This document shows, in pieces, positions 24,121-34,649 of a stretch of DNA of 64,000 nucleotides (position 1 is the first letter of the stretch; each line of letters opens with the position of its first letter). The stretch comes from Anastrepha obliqua (taxonomy: Eukaryota; Arthropoda; Insecta; Diptera; Tephritidae): positions 58,614,406 to 58,678,405 of the forward strand of contig NC_072897.1 in assembly GCF_027943255.1 (NCBI RefSeq). Reading direction: 5' to 3'. The notes beneath the pieces are model-generated. The model saw only the letters and a program-made list of their open reading frames with translations. It had not been told where the DNA came from and searched no databases. The position numbers were made by a program, and so were the translations under genes.

Positions 24121-25870
24121 TATCTTGTTCAGCTTGATTTGGTTGTATTTCTTTTCTGTTGCAGGCCACCAGACTAGTGCCGCATATGTTAGTATTGGCC
24201 TTACAATGGCTGTGTAGGACCAATTGGATAGTTTTGGTTGAACACCCCATTTTTTACCCAACATTCACGTTGTAAAGTGCTATATTCGCTTTCTTTACCT
24301 TGTAATCTAAGATGGACCTCCAGCTGAGTTTGGGATCCAAGATAACACCTAGATATTTGGCTGTTGGGTTAACGTAAGACTAACGCCGTTTAGTTTTGGG
24401 AGATTAAAGTTTGGTATCTTGGTTTTCTTAGTGAATAACATCAGTTCCGTTTTGCTCGGGTTAACACTTAAACCACAGTCTGTGGCCCAGTTACTGAGTA
24501 ATACCAGAGCTCCTTCCATAATCTCACTGATTATGGTTGGAAACATTCCTGAAATCAAGAGCACTATGTTATCCGCGTACGCCACTACTCTAATTCCATT
24601 TCGGTTGAATTTGGTAAGGATACTGTTGACAACTAATAACCACAGCAGGGGGGATAAGACCTCTCCCTGAGGGGTTCCCCTGTGGACAGAGCGTTTGACC
24701 GCGCTGCTGCCTACCTCACCGATGATTATTCTAGTTTCTATCCATTCGTTGAGACCTATGTCTTTGCCTAGCATATCAAGGACCTCAATTATGGATCTTG
24801 TGCTAACATTGTTAAAGGCCTCCTCTATGTCGAGGAAGGCGACTAGTGAGTATTATTTGTATTCTATGCACCTCTCAATTTTACTTACAACCTTATGAAG
24901 AGCTGTCTCTGTGAATTTTCTTTTGAGATATTCATGTTGGGATGATGAAATCGTTGTGCTTGTAATCTTCTCTCTGGGATATACATCCAACAATCGCTCG
25001 AGAGTTTTGATAATAAAAGAGGATAAGTTGATAGGTCTGAAGTCTTTTACTGTATCATGACCGCGTCTACCAGCTTTGGGGATAAAAATCACCTTAACCG
25101 TCCTCCAGCTTTTTGTAATATGTCCTAGCGTAAGGCTTTTTCTGAAAAAGACCTCCAGCCAAGGAATCGTCGTTTCTCGAGTGTTCCACGGCATGGCAGG
25201 GAATATCGCATCTGGGCCGGTTGCTTTGTAAGGCTCAAAGTTTTTCAGCGCGCATAGAATTCTATCTTGGGATATGATGTGGTTGATTGTATTGGATGAC
25301 AGGTTGGTCGTTTGAACACTGTTACTATTGTTCTCAATATATTCTGTGTTACCTGGCAAATGTGATACTCTAGTGTTTCGTCCGAGGATTTCGTCCATTC
25401 TCCGTCCTCTTTCCTCAAGACGGAAGGACAGGAGTGTTCTTTGGATAAGAGCTTTCCTAGTCTGGCCGTATCTTTGGTTGATGCGATAGAGCCACAAAAA
25501 TCTCTCCAAGCCTTTGTCCGAGCCTCTTTGATCGCTTTCTTATATTCCCTAAGGCAATCTTTGTAGGGTTTGAAGTACTTGTGTTTTCAGCAGATGTTGA
25601 AGATTTCTCTTGTCATTTTGCTGAGTTGCCTTAAATCTTCATTCCACCAGGTGGAATAAGTTGTTTTGCCATATGTGGCAGGACGTGAAACTCCAAGCCC
25701 ATTCGTCAACGAAGCTTCGAAAACTCTTACTTTCTCATCCAAGTCTTTACTTGACGTTATGCTAGTTTCTGGCGTTTGCGTCGCAGCCCATCTACAGTTC
25801 ATATGGTTACGTCTCCCACCTAGGGAGCTGCGCATGTCGCCAAGGAGAATTGTTTTCTCGTTCTTTGCTG
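24121..25870 (-). pseudogene. LINE 5' part: linker and RT, LOA-like
   Basis: This is the upstream half of the LINE whose 3' part lies at 22.4-23.6 kb. 25,835-25,587 is the endonuclease-RT linker (TYSTWWNEDLRQLS). 25,509-24,853 holds RT fingers (YKATGPDAIFPAM, VKVIFIPKAGRRGHD, FRPINLSSFIIKTLERLL). The palm passes through a stop at about 24,850. 24,774-24,349 has HRGTPQGEVLSPLLW (GGVLSP expected), VVAYADNIVLLIS (YADD expected), then NPSKTELMLF. The catalytic Asp-to-Asn change means RT was already inactive or decayed. At 24,300-24,123 the thumb leads to LNKI, which joins QRTACI beyond the mariner. The element is 5'-truncated near 25,870. Confidence 0.85.
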
Positions 25871-26231
25871 TTATATGCTACAACAACATTATCAAATTAA
25901 GAACTCATGCTCATAAAAATATCATACAGCATTTAATTTAATATGTGCCTATTTACATCATTACTATACCGTTAAAAAACATGGCTTAACTATCAATAAT
26001 TACAAGGATGTTTATTTATATATGCTGTCCCTTGTGCTGAGAATAATTTTGCATGGATATTGATGATCAATACTTATATGTACATATGTAAAAATATATT
26101 GTTAGAAATATTATTTTCATATAATATTATACATAAGCATACTTTTTTAACAGGACTTGGATTAAAGTATTTATATTGAAGTCTGGATATATTCTGAATC
26201 GGCTAGCTGTTTCAGCTGCTTTGCTTTTAAT
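25871..26231 (+). other. Upstream region of the host-like gene
   Basis: AT-rich sequence without transposon motifs. A pyrimidine-rich stretch followed by TTTTTTAACAG ending at 26,152 is a plausible 3' splice site, which would place the 5' UTR in a separate upstream exon. I cannot identify a core promoter. Confidence 0.35.
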
Positions 26232-28535
26232 ATGGATGCTAAGAAAGACGCAGCAATACCTCAAACAAGTGGCACTACATTGCGACGACCGGCTCAGTTT
26301 GTGAAGAAACGCTCTGGCTCACTGGTCGATGCACTTGATGAGCTACACCGTGAGATCTATGATAAGCCTTCAACACCGGTTTCAGCGCCAAAAACATCGA
26401 TTCCCACAGCTTGGGTGACACAGGTGACGCCTTTGGATGTTGGTGCGAAGTTGCCTATATTAGCGGTGACAGCTTCATCGTTCCAACCTGCCCGACGGCG
26501 TCCAACAATCAAGGAGAAGGAGAAAAAACGAGAGCGATGGCTCCTTACTAGGAAAACGTGGAAATATATGACTGATGCTGGTCGTAAGTTGATTCCAGAT
26601 GGAGCTCAAAACCGCAAGGAAGATATACCAAAGATCGAAGTGCATTTCCAGCAGACGTGTTCTAATGAGCCTCGTTTTATATTATGGCCTCGCAAATCTT
26701 CTTATCCAGGCGCCATGCGCAACTCCAAGCGCCGAATAAAACACTTTCTGCAGCATACTGGACAGAAAGGACCGCTTACTAATAATGCTTTGGAACAGGA
26801 ACAGGCTGACAATGCTGACCTAGTTATTGGTCTACTACAGTCTTATTTGAAGCTTGATGAGGTTTGTAAAACGACCACATTACTTAGCTCGAAGACGATA
26901 CGTCCAGATCAGACAGCCTCCCCAAGCGCGCAACGCCCGGGTAGACTACGGAGACTCCCTATAAACATCGACAATATTACTTCAAGAGGACCTGGTTTTT
27001 TAACGTCTACTCAGCGTCCGAAAGTTTTACAAGAGTTAAGCGAAATTGATCAATTACTGGAGCGGTTACGTATACTGTCTTGCAGTTCAAAAGTGTATGC
27101 ACTCACTATACCTCCAGAGAGCATTACGCCTGCTATTCTCGAAGATAAAGGTTTATTAAAACAAATATATAATTTACTTAAAAAACAACAGCTACATCGT
27201 CTTTTAAGTAAACATTCCACCTCGCCACTGAAGGGTGCACCGTCACAACTTGAGCACTCGTCATCATTGTCTAGTCTGCTAAATTTTGGTGCTGGTGCTA
27301 CTGATACCGGCAGATTTGGAAACAAAGAAAGATGTCATGTTATATCCACCGCAGATCCCATGAAAGGTCAGATCCCTTTGGTGACAACGACATCTGAAAC
27401 TATAAAAACAACAATTGGCACTATACCCAAAAAACCTTTGCGCAGCGTCAGAAAAGATCCCAGCTGCGGAGCAATGTCTCCTATAGCCACGCCTCGGCAG
27501 CGAAAGCCGCCAAGTTCGCTGCATATACCATGTTTATATAGCGATAATAAAAATAGTCCACCCTTATGTCATACTAAGCCGCTGCTGGTTGAAAAACATT
27601 TTAACTCTTGTGGTTCTCAAACGAATTTCGTGTCATTGCAAGAGATAAAACGGCTAGCAGAAGTATATAAACAGCGTAAACGGGAGGAAATAACGCTAAA
27701 TGCTTCATCGATTACGACGCCTGCCGCTACCGATGATGAAGCAGAGAAAGGTGGGTCAACGACACTGTGCAGAACTCAACACCATAGCCGCAAGGGCTCT
27801 ATTGATAACGAAGATATATCGCAGTCGGTCAGTGATACAATTAAACGATACTTACGTATGGCCCGAAAAAAAAGTGTTCATGATGATGATGCCAATCGTT
27901 TTAAACGTGTTAACTATGATCGAAATTTGCGAAACATAAAAGCCAAAGGCGAAATTAATCCCCCTGGCATGGATGAAGGAAATTCGAAAGCTGTGCAAAC
28001 ATTGGACGCATGGCCGCTGATATCTTTGGATTTTATTCGTGGCAACGAAAAATCTGGTATTTTAGAGGCTGCACATATCGAGTGGCGGAGAGCACTCGAG
28101 GAACGAATGCAAAAGAAGCTTGAATATGAACAGAACTTAAATTTACAGACTGATGCTTGCGATAGTACATCTATGGCTAGAGACACAGAACCGTCCGTAT
28201 CGAGTTGTAATTCATCATCGGCACCAACTTCGCCTATATCCCACAAAACTGTGCATGCAAGTAATCATTTTAGCAGTGGAGTTAGTGGGCTTCGATTAGT
28301 CGGATCACAGTTTTTATCCAATTTATGGCATGGTGCAAGTAGTGGTGCTTCATCAGCTTTTCATGATGATGACCCTGGTAGCAGCCATCATGTTAGTGGT
28401 AGCTTATTAAAATTTCATCGAAATGGAAAGAGCAATCAAAATACTGGAAACAATGATTGTAAGTATATCAAAAATAACCATAGTAAAATGAAATCCGAAC
28501 AATTCAATCAAAGTGCAGATAATTTAAATCTATAG
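26232..28535 (+). CDS. Host-like protein of 767 residues, unrecognised
   Basis: This is the only long intact frame in the window and the only convincing host gene. It is hydrophilic and largely low-complexity, rich in Ser, Thr, Lys and Arg. I see no signal peptide or membrane segment. Better-ordered parts are a basic stretch at residues 88-125 (PTIKEKEKKRERWLLTRKTW, then YMTDAGRKLIPDG), residues 133-172 (PKIEVHFQQTC .. RFILWPRK), a leucine-rich, probably helical segment at 264-325 (ELSEIDQLLERLRIL, LLKQIYNLLKKQQLHRLL), and helices near 480-495 (LQEIKRLAEVYKQRKREE), 535-547 (DTIKRYLRMARKK) and 614-636 (HIEWRRALEERMQKKLEYEQ). The C-terminal third is Ser/His/Asn-rich with HDDD repeats. I do not recognise the family; a cytoskeletal or scaffold-type role would be a guess. 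The start is the first ATG of the frame, preceded by TTTTAAT. Additional exons are possible upstream. Confidence 0.8.
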   Translation: MDAKKDAAIPQTSGTTLRRPAQFVKKRSGSLVDALDELHREIYDKPSTPVSAPKTSIPTAWVTQVTPLDVGAKLPILAVTASSFQPARRRPTIKEKEKKRERWLLTRKTWKYMTDAGRKLIPDGAQNRKEDIPKIEVHFQQTCSNEPRFILWPRKSSYPGAMRNSKRRIKHFLQHTGQKGPLTNNALEQEQADNADLVIGLLQSYLKLDEVCKTTTLLSSKTIRPDQTASPSAQRPGRLRRLPINIDNITSRGPGFLTSTQRPKVLQELSEIDQLLERLRILSCSSKVYALTIPPESITPAILEDKGLLKQIYNLLKKQQLHRLLSKHSTSPLKGAPSQLEHSSSLSSLLNFGAGATDTGRFGNKERCHVISTADPMKGQIPLVTTTSETIKTTIGTIPKKPLRSVRKDPSCGAMSPIATPRQRKPPSSLHIPCLYSDNKNSPPLCHTKPLLVEKHFNSCGSQTNFVSLQEIKRLAEVYKQRKREEITLNASSITTPAATDDEAEKGGSTTLCRTQHHSRKGSIDNEDISQSVSDTIKRYLRMARKKSVHDDDANRFKRVNYDRNLRNIKAKGEINPPGMDEGNSKAVQTLDAWPLISLDFIRGNEKSGILEAAHIEWRRALEERMQKKLEYEQNLNLQTDACDSTSMARDTEPSVSSCNSSSAPTSPISHKTVHASNHFSSGVSGLRLVGSQFLSNLWHGASSGASSAFHDDDPGSSHHVSGSLLKFHRNGKSNQNTGNNDCKYIKNNHSKMKSEQFNQSADNLNL

Positions 28536-29141
28536 ACAAAATTTGGAAAAATATTGACTACCGAGGTTTCTCTTCCAATTTGTAATATGCGTTTTATTCG
28601 AAGAAGCACATATGTACATATACATTTCAATAGCGATATATTGTTGCTGAATTGCCATTTCTTTTGACTCACTTCGTTGTGAGGTAAAAAACATAATAGC
28701 TGTTTTATTAAAAACACAGCATTTTACAGTAAAAGCAATAAAAAGTTATATGGGCTGTTTAGGATTTGGTTTACATATTTTCCAGAGCTTTTACCCAAAA
28801 GAATATTCTAATGCAGAATTGAGGACTGCCCCCAGAGTATATAAAACCATTATATTAAAACAATTTTTCAATAGGATTACTGAATTGATCCATGAAACAA
28901 CCTTGTTATTTCCTAAAAATTTCTGGCAATTAATTTTGTACATTTTATATATTGAAAATTCGTTTATCAAAAAGCTTCATTTGTGAGTAGGTTAAATCAC
29001 TTCAGAGTTTGGAATGAATTCACATGTACATATATACCTACAGCATATTCGTAGAGTTCCTTAGTAATTCTATCGTTGGGCTTACGAATACTTGTTATTT
29101 GCACAGCGTAGTGCGCATAGTGTTTTTTAAGCTTATGTTAT
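28536..29141 (+). other. 3' flank of the host-like gene with poly(A) signal
   Basis: AATAAA at about 28,735-28,742, 200 bases after the stop, is a reasonable polyadenylation signal. The remainder is AT-rich with no supported coding sequence; the frame at 28,750-28,986 looks accidental. Confidence 0.5.
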
Positions 29142-29145
29142 TTAA

Positions 29146-29875
29146 GGGGGAGGTAGGGTTTAGCGCTAAAAAAAAAACACTTTTTTTGTGAATTTTTTAC
29201 AGAAATATGGCTAAAGATACTTTAATAAAATCAGTTACATGTTATTGTACATCTTTTCAATAAGTTTTTAAAAAAAAATTAATAATAAAATATTGACAAA
29301 TAAGCCCATGACAGAGTTTTTTTGGAGATATGTTTTTCGAGAGGTGCTCTGCGGTGCCAATCGGCATTCGTCGTAGAATCATCTGAAACTAAAAAAGTCG
29401 AATTTTTTAGTTAAAGTATGACGTAATGCTCCCCCCTACATTAATAAAATTTTTTTTTTTTCATTTTTGTAGTTTTGGTGGCAAAAAAACGTAAAACGAG
29501 CATTTTTGGCGAAAAATTTCGCCATATTTGTAAGTGAAAAACAACCTTAAAAAGCAAAAAATAAAAAAAAAACAGTGTAGGGGGGAGGTATTTTTGATTT
29601 AGAAAACGTGTGCCAAATTTGAAAAGAATCGGTTGAATAGTTTCGGAGTTGTGATTGGCACCGACTTTTAAGAAGTCGTTTCGGGAAAAACGCGTTTGAA
29701 AAAATTACTCTGAGAAATTATCGATGCTCCGCATTCGAGGTAGAGTGCCTACAAAGGCTATAACTTTGAGAGTTCTGCTCCGATCCACTTAAAATTTTGA
29801 CACAACATTCTTGAAATGATTTACTATAAGATGAGTGAAGAAAAAAAATTTCGATTTTGTGACCCTACCCCCCCC
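29146..29875. mobile_element. TTAA-flanked MITE, copy 1 (730 bp)
   Basis: It is bounded by TTAA on both sides (29,142-29,145 and 29,876-29,879) with inverted ends GGGGGAGGTAGGGT and, read inward from the right, GGGGGGGGTAGGGT. It has no coding capacity, and the interior is AT-rich with homopolymer runs. A second copy at 32,605-33,334 has the same length and is nearly identical by eye; the differences are single substitutions and homopolymer length changes. TTAA duplications are typical of piggyBac and Kolobok, but the superfamily cannot be assigned from the ends alone. Confidence 0.88.
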
Positions 29876-29879
29876 TTAA

Positions 29880-30330
29880 ACAGTGACAGATCTTTCCCGC
29901 TGAAAATCTTGACAGAAAGTCAGAATTATATCTCCACGGAATTAAATGGATCACCTTATTTATGACTGAACAACGTTGGGAAACATTGAAAACTTATGCC
30001 ACAATCGATCTTTTGAGCACCAAGCTTGGTAAGTGTACTATCAGCCCTCTCGGCGACGTCAGTTGGCCACTTCGAAACTGCAATTTGCGCCGTTGAACTT
30101 TTTCTGTGCGTTTCAACTCAAAGATCGTGTTTCTGTTCAAAGATCGATGTCATGCGAATAATTTATTAACGATGCAGGCCTTTTACGCGAATATAGGGCA
30201 AGCTATTTGAGAGATAGGACCAGAAACCAACGTCTAGGCCTTGGGTTAACTAGGTTAACAGTATATGCTAGTGCGAAGCCAGCCAACAAGCCTCATAAGT
30301 AATAGCAAATGTGAATTTCATAAAAAAAAT
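29880..30330 (+). pseudogene. Mariner-like transposase C-terminal relic (DD41D-like)
   Basis: Plus-strand reading near 30,000-30,085 gives ATIDLLSTKLGKCTISPLGD followed by VSWPLRNCNL, the sequence expected after the second catalytic Asp of the DD41D mariners here (ATIDLL...ISRxGxVxWPPRSCDL). The downstream C-terminal part is scrambled by frameshifts. No terminal repeats or open frame remain, so this is an old fragment. Confidence 0.5.
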
Positions 30331-30754
30331 CGCCCGTCCTCTACACAAAAAATATGTATGTGTACGTTTTGGAATACACTGGAGAATATAACTTTTTTAT
30401 TACAAGCTTCCATATTCTAGATATATTTTGGGTAATAACCTGTGCCATGTAGAATATTTTTATGTTTATACATTCAAATTTGATTTCCAAATATTGGAAG
30501 TTTAGTAAAAACGTAGTCATTTCCTACGTATGGTCTAGAACAATGTTTTCCACGAATTCTTAGAACTCCTCAAATGATGCTTGAGATTAAGAGTTCTGAC
30601 GTCTAATTTTAGAACATGTAAGCACATTTTGCTTTAAAGACTTTTTAATTATTGTGTTATAGGCGCAGAGAAACAAGTAGCGCAGTAAATCTAGAAATGT
30701 CTCCTAAAATATCAAAAGAAGTAAATGTGTGCAGCGATGTTTTTTCACATGTGT
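30331..30754. other. No recognised gene
   Basis: AT-rich, with no motif seen on either strand. Confidence 0.4.
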
Positions 30755-31766
30755 AGGATGTCCGGTAGTAGAATTAGGAATTGAAAGCTAAATTAAAAAA
30801 TAAATACTAACGATAAAAGTTTATTTCAATAACTATTACAGAGAAGACAAGTGCGGATTTTTTTTTTAATTATTTCCTCTAAATGTTGACCGTTTCGTCT
30901 TATACAATCTTGGAACCTTTCCTCCGAACTCCGTGCCGCTTGCTGGAGAAGTAATGTCGCAAACGGTATTTTCTTTTAGTGCTGAGATGCTCGCTGAGCT
31001 TGTTTCATAGACTTTACTATTGATGTACCGAAACGGCTTATGACTTTGTTAGGGAAGAAATCACGCAGTATCGCCATGGTCTATCTGGTCGTGTGCGGCG
31101 TGGTGCCATCTTGCTGAAACCGTGTGTGTGTACGATAGGAAGGATGTCCACTTATTATTGGCAGAAAATAATCGTTAAGCATGCGCTGATAAGAGACACA
31201 GTCCACAGAAATTGCTTGCCTTCGACAATTTTCAAAAAAATGTGGTCTAATTATTCCACTACTTGACAATGCACAGCAAATCATCACTTTGAGACAGTTG
31301 ATGTTTTAATAGTAGGTTCTACCCTTTAGGATTCCAATAACGGCAGTTTTGCTTATTTACACGTCTAATTAAATGAAAATGGGCTTCATCACTCCAAAGA
31401 TAGTGCTTAACCTGCGAAGTCGCCTAACAGATCTCGTATAATTTATAAGCAAATTGTAATCGTTAGGCGTAAGTCATCGCACGATTTGAAAATCAATATT
31501 TTAGTAAAAACGTATATAATTATAATACATGATTTATAAGCTAATTGTAATCGTTAGGCGTAAGTCCTCGCACGATTTGAATGTTCAATATTTTCTGTTG
31601 TTCTTGACTGGCCCATGAACGAATCAAATCTTCTCTTGGGCATCACCTAAACGTCGAATATTGTAGCGTGAACAAAATCTCCAGCGAGCAATCATTGGCC
31701 TTGAAATACGCTTGGATTTCGAACGAAACTTTAAATTTAAAACCTAATTCTGGCCCCGGTCATCCT
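30755..31766 (-). mobile_element. Tc1/mariner-superfamily element, family B, with visible TIRs
   Basis: Terminal inverted repeats of about 24 bp: AGGATGTCCGGTAGTAGAAT at 30,755 and AGGATGACCGGGGCCAGAAT read inward from 31,766, both followed by TAGG. TA is present at the outer edge of both ends. On the minus strand the transposase core reads GIIRPHFFENCRRQ, RMLNDYFLPIISG and TRFQQDGTTPHTTR at 31,287-31,081 (second catalytic Asp in QQDG). C-terminal residues RFQDCIRRNGQHLEEII lie at about 30,930-30,870 in another frame. The third Asp region is deleted. The N-terminal part is frameshifted and contains an internal duplication. It shares family with the relic at 19.1-19.7 kb and is not the DD41D family. 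Confidence 0.8.
31436..31598 (-). repeat. Imperfect direct duplication inside the Tc1/mariner relic
   Basis: The block ATTTATAAGCAAATTGTAAT .. GTAAGTCATCGCACGATTTG at 31,440-31,490 recurs at 31,531-31,581 as ATTTATAAGCTAATTGTAAT .. GTAAGTCCTCGCACGATTTG, separated by about 40 bp. It duplicates part of the transposase coding region. Confidence 0.8.
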
Positions 31767-32008
31767 GTACGTTAATAGATGAATTTCTTGTTCTTATAAT
31801 AACCCAAACCCCGGCAAGCTTCGCTAACTGTCAAAACCTTCATCGAAATTTAAAAAATTAAAGAAAATTATGTTTATTATTACAGAAGTTATTGCCCCAT
31901 AACATTGATTGAAAATAAAAAATGTATAGCTTTTTTTAAATGTGAGTACAATGTGCAACAAAGGTTAATCATAATTTCTAGAGTTCAGAAGCATATATGT
32001 ACATATGG
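31767..32008. other. AT-rich spacer
   Basis: No motif was recognised between the Tc1/mariner end and the SINE fragment. Confidence 0.4.
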
Positions 32009-32157
32009 CGGAATTCGAAGAGAACGTACATAGGTTCGAATCTCGGTGATAACCAAAATAAAGAACACGTATTTTCAAAAGACGGTCGCCCCTCAGCAGA
32101 GAAAGGCAAACCTCCGAGTACATTTCTGCCATGAAAAAGCTCCTCATAAAAAATTGC
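32009..32157 (+). repeat. tRNA-derived SINE, partial
   Basis: It contains the B-box region (AGGTTCGAATCTCGG at 32,031-32,045), the GGTCGCCCCTCAGCAG block, GGCAAACCTCCGAGTACATT and GAAAAAGCTCCTCATAAAA, and then stops. The A-box head and the 3' half are missing. Confidence 0.85.
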
Positions 32158-32600
32158 ACGTAATTAGTTGTTACAGTATCGGCATTAACACCATTCACAA
32201 TTTCAACGGTCTGGTTTGCATTTTCGCCTTTATGAAAGAAAAACAGTCAAATGTATCAAATTTTCTCTTTGTTGACTTCCATTGTTAAAACCCTATAACT
32301 CACATTAAAAAGAACGAACAAAGAACAGCAAAAGGATTTTTTAGTGTGAAATGTCACTGTGAGAACGAAAATAAACTTTAAATTTTTTGATCGATACTTT
32401 ACAAGATATTGATCCCTACCGCCATGAAGAAACTGGATTTCTTTTTCCCCAAACTAATATTTTCTTAAAATAATCTTTAGAATCGAATATTTCAAAAACG
32501 GTTTGTTCTTGGACATCATACTATGTATATAATCAAGGTAATCAATAGTAATAATGTACTCATGTACCAAGGACGACTTTTCCGGTAGCGCTTTATTCCA
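32158..32600. other. No recognised gene
   Basis: AT-rich spacer with no supported feature. Confidence 0.4.
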
Positions 32601-32604
32601 TTAA

Positions 32605-33334
32605 GGGGGAGGTAGGGTTTAGCGCTAAAAAAAAACACTTTTTTTGTGAATTTTTTACAGAAATATGGCTTAAGATACTTTAATAAAATCAGTTACATGT
32701 TATTGTACATCTTTTCAATAAGTTTTTAAAAAATATTAATAATAAAATATTGACAAATAAGCCCGTGACAGAGTTTTTTTGGAGATATGTTTTTCGAGAG
32801 GTGCTCTGCGGTGCCAATCGGCATTCGTCGTAGAATCATCTGAAACTAAAAAAGTCGAATTTTTCAGTTAAAGTATGACGTAATGCTCCCCCCTACATTA
32901 ATAAAATTTTTTTTTTTTTCATTTTTGTAGTTTTGGTGGCAAAAAAACGTAAAACGAGCATTTTTGGCGAAAAATTTCGCCATATTTGTAAGTGAAAAAC
33001 AACCTTAAAAAACAAAAAAATAAAAAAAAACAGTGTAGGGGGGAGGTATTTTTGATTTAGAAAACGTGTGCCAAATTTGAAAAGAATCGGTTGAATAGTT
33101 TCGGAGTTGTGATTGGCACCGACTTTTAAGAAGTCGTTTCGGGAAAAACGCGTTTGAAAAAATGACTCTGAGAAATTATCGATGCTCCGCACTCGAGGTA
33201 GAGTGCCTACAAAGGCTATAACTTTGAGAGTTCTGCTCCGATCCACTTAAAATTTTGACACAACATTCTTGAAATGATTTACTATAAGATGAGTGAAGAA
33301 AAAAAATTTCGATTTTGTGACCCTACCCCCCCCC
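32605..33334. mobile_element. TTAA-flanked MITE, copy 2 (730 bp)
   Basis: Same structure as the 29.1 kb copy: TTAA at 32,601-32,604 and 33,335-33,338, the same inverted ends, same length and same orientation. By eye the two copies differ at only a few positions plus homopolymer lengths. The minus-strand frame at 32,893-33,246 is a by-product of composition. Confidence 0.88.
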
Positions 33335-33338
33335 TTAA

Positions 33339-33447
33339 ATAGCTATAGCGCAGAAACTCATTGAAAAGTTTTTTATTTGTTTCTCATTTTATTCATATTC
33401 GCAAAGATTTCCCAAAAATCATACATATCCTAAACTTAAACCTGTAT
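33339..33447. other. Short AT-rich spacer
   Basis: Nothing was recognised. Confidence 0.4.
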
Positions 33448-34515
33448 TTTTTTTTTTTTTTGTGGGTGAGGTGGTGGTGGGGATGAGTTCAAAATGCCTT
33501 CGCACTTACAGGGACCGTCGTCTACTGCGTCGTGTGGTGGGGCCACTAAAATGGTCCCTCCTCTCCTTCTGGGGAGACTCCATTCCACTGACTACTTTCG
33601 ATATTACTTTGGGAGGGCCCAGAACGGCATCCATAAAAGTTCAATTCTATTAATCCACGTCTGGGTCCACCATATTTGTAGCCAGCTTTCATGCTATAGG
33701 CTCGTCTTCTTGTGCCTCTGTCTGTGCGGCTTCGCTTTGGTGCACTGTATCAAGCTCAATCTTTTTTTTCGTAGTACGTTCTCTATATATTTCTTTACCG
33801 CGTTCCAGCTATCCTCGCGTTCGATCATTTTGCTGATTATGTTACTTGGCGCGATGTTATCAATCTGCTCCCTCACAGTATTTTTTTCCGCGAGCCATCT
33901 GTCTCAACTAAAAACCCGGTGTTCAGCGTCATCGCTCGACGCTTCGCAGTATATGCACCTGGAATCGATTACCTTACCCATGTGGTATAGGTATCTCCGG
34001 AAGTATTCGGGGCCCGAGAGGAACTTAGTTTAGAAGTAGTTCATTTCCCCGAAGTTCTTCTGGACCCATTTGTCAATTAATGAAATAAGTTTCGCCGTCC
34101 ATCTGCCATTCGGTTCAGTCTACGATCGATTTTGCAGTATGGCTTGGCATCTCCATTTTGATAAGCTAGTGATGACGTGTTTCTTCTTGGAGTCCCACGC
34201 ATCCATTCGTTCCCGGACCAGAGACAGTGCGGTAGGTGAGACAACTCTGAGTACCGTTGTTCGTTGCACAGCCTCCAGTGCTTTGCTCTTGGTCCTGCAG
34301 TTTATCACAATTATCCATGCTTCGCTGCCGCACAGGATAATTGAGTTTGTGGTCGATATAATAAGCTTTCTTTTGCTTTGTGTGTGTCCACCGATGTTAG
34401 CCATTAATCTACTTAGGATTCCCATGAACTTTGCTGTTTTGGTAGCTGCATGCCATATCTGGGCCCAGAAAGTAAGTCTGCAGTCAAGTTGAATACCTAT
34501 TTCACTACTTTTTGG
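33448..34515 (-). pseudogene. LINE 3' end (R1/Jockey-group C-terminal region) with poly(A)
   Basis: The run of 15 or so T at 33,449-33,464 is the poly(A) tail of a minus-strand LINE. Upstream in minus orientation, 34,425-34,120 encodes LSRLMANIGGHTQSKRKLI and LCGSEAWIIVINCRTKSKAL, the conserved segment after RT in many insect LINEs. Between 34,090 and 33,690 the C-terminal block reads WVQKNFGEMNYFLTKFLSGP, CIYCEASSDDAEHRVFSWDR (a degenerate CxxC..H..C knuckle) and an IIEREDSW-type end, with breaks. The clade is uncertain; R1/Jockey group is the closest fit from these motifs. Confidence 0.75.
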
Positions 34516-34522
34516 GTCGCTA

Positions 34523-34640
34523 AGGACGTAAGAGAACGTAGGTTCGAATCTCGGTGAAAAACCAAAATGAAGAAAAAAGTTTTTTCCAATAGCGGTCGCA
34601 ATGGCAAATTTCCGAGTGTAATTCTGCCATGAAAAACCTC
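34523..34640 (+). repeat. tRNA-derived SINE fragment between two LINE fragments
   Basis: It has the B-box area (AGGTTCGAATCTCGGTG at 34,540-34,556), TTTTTTCCAATAGCGGTCGC and CAAATTTCCGAGTGTAATTC, then stops at about 34,637. It is both 5'- and 3'-truncated and lies between LINE fragments of the same orientation. Confidence 0.8.
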
Positions 34641-34649
34641 TGTGAACGA

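Noticed and set aside
33494..34033. Plus-strand frame of 179 codons, partly hydrophobic
   Set aside because: Antisense to the conserved C-terminal part of a minus-strand LINE; the hydrophobic look is a complement effect.
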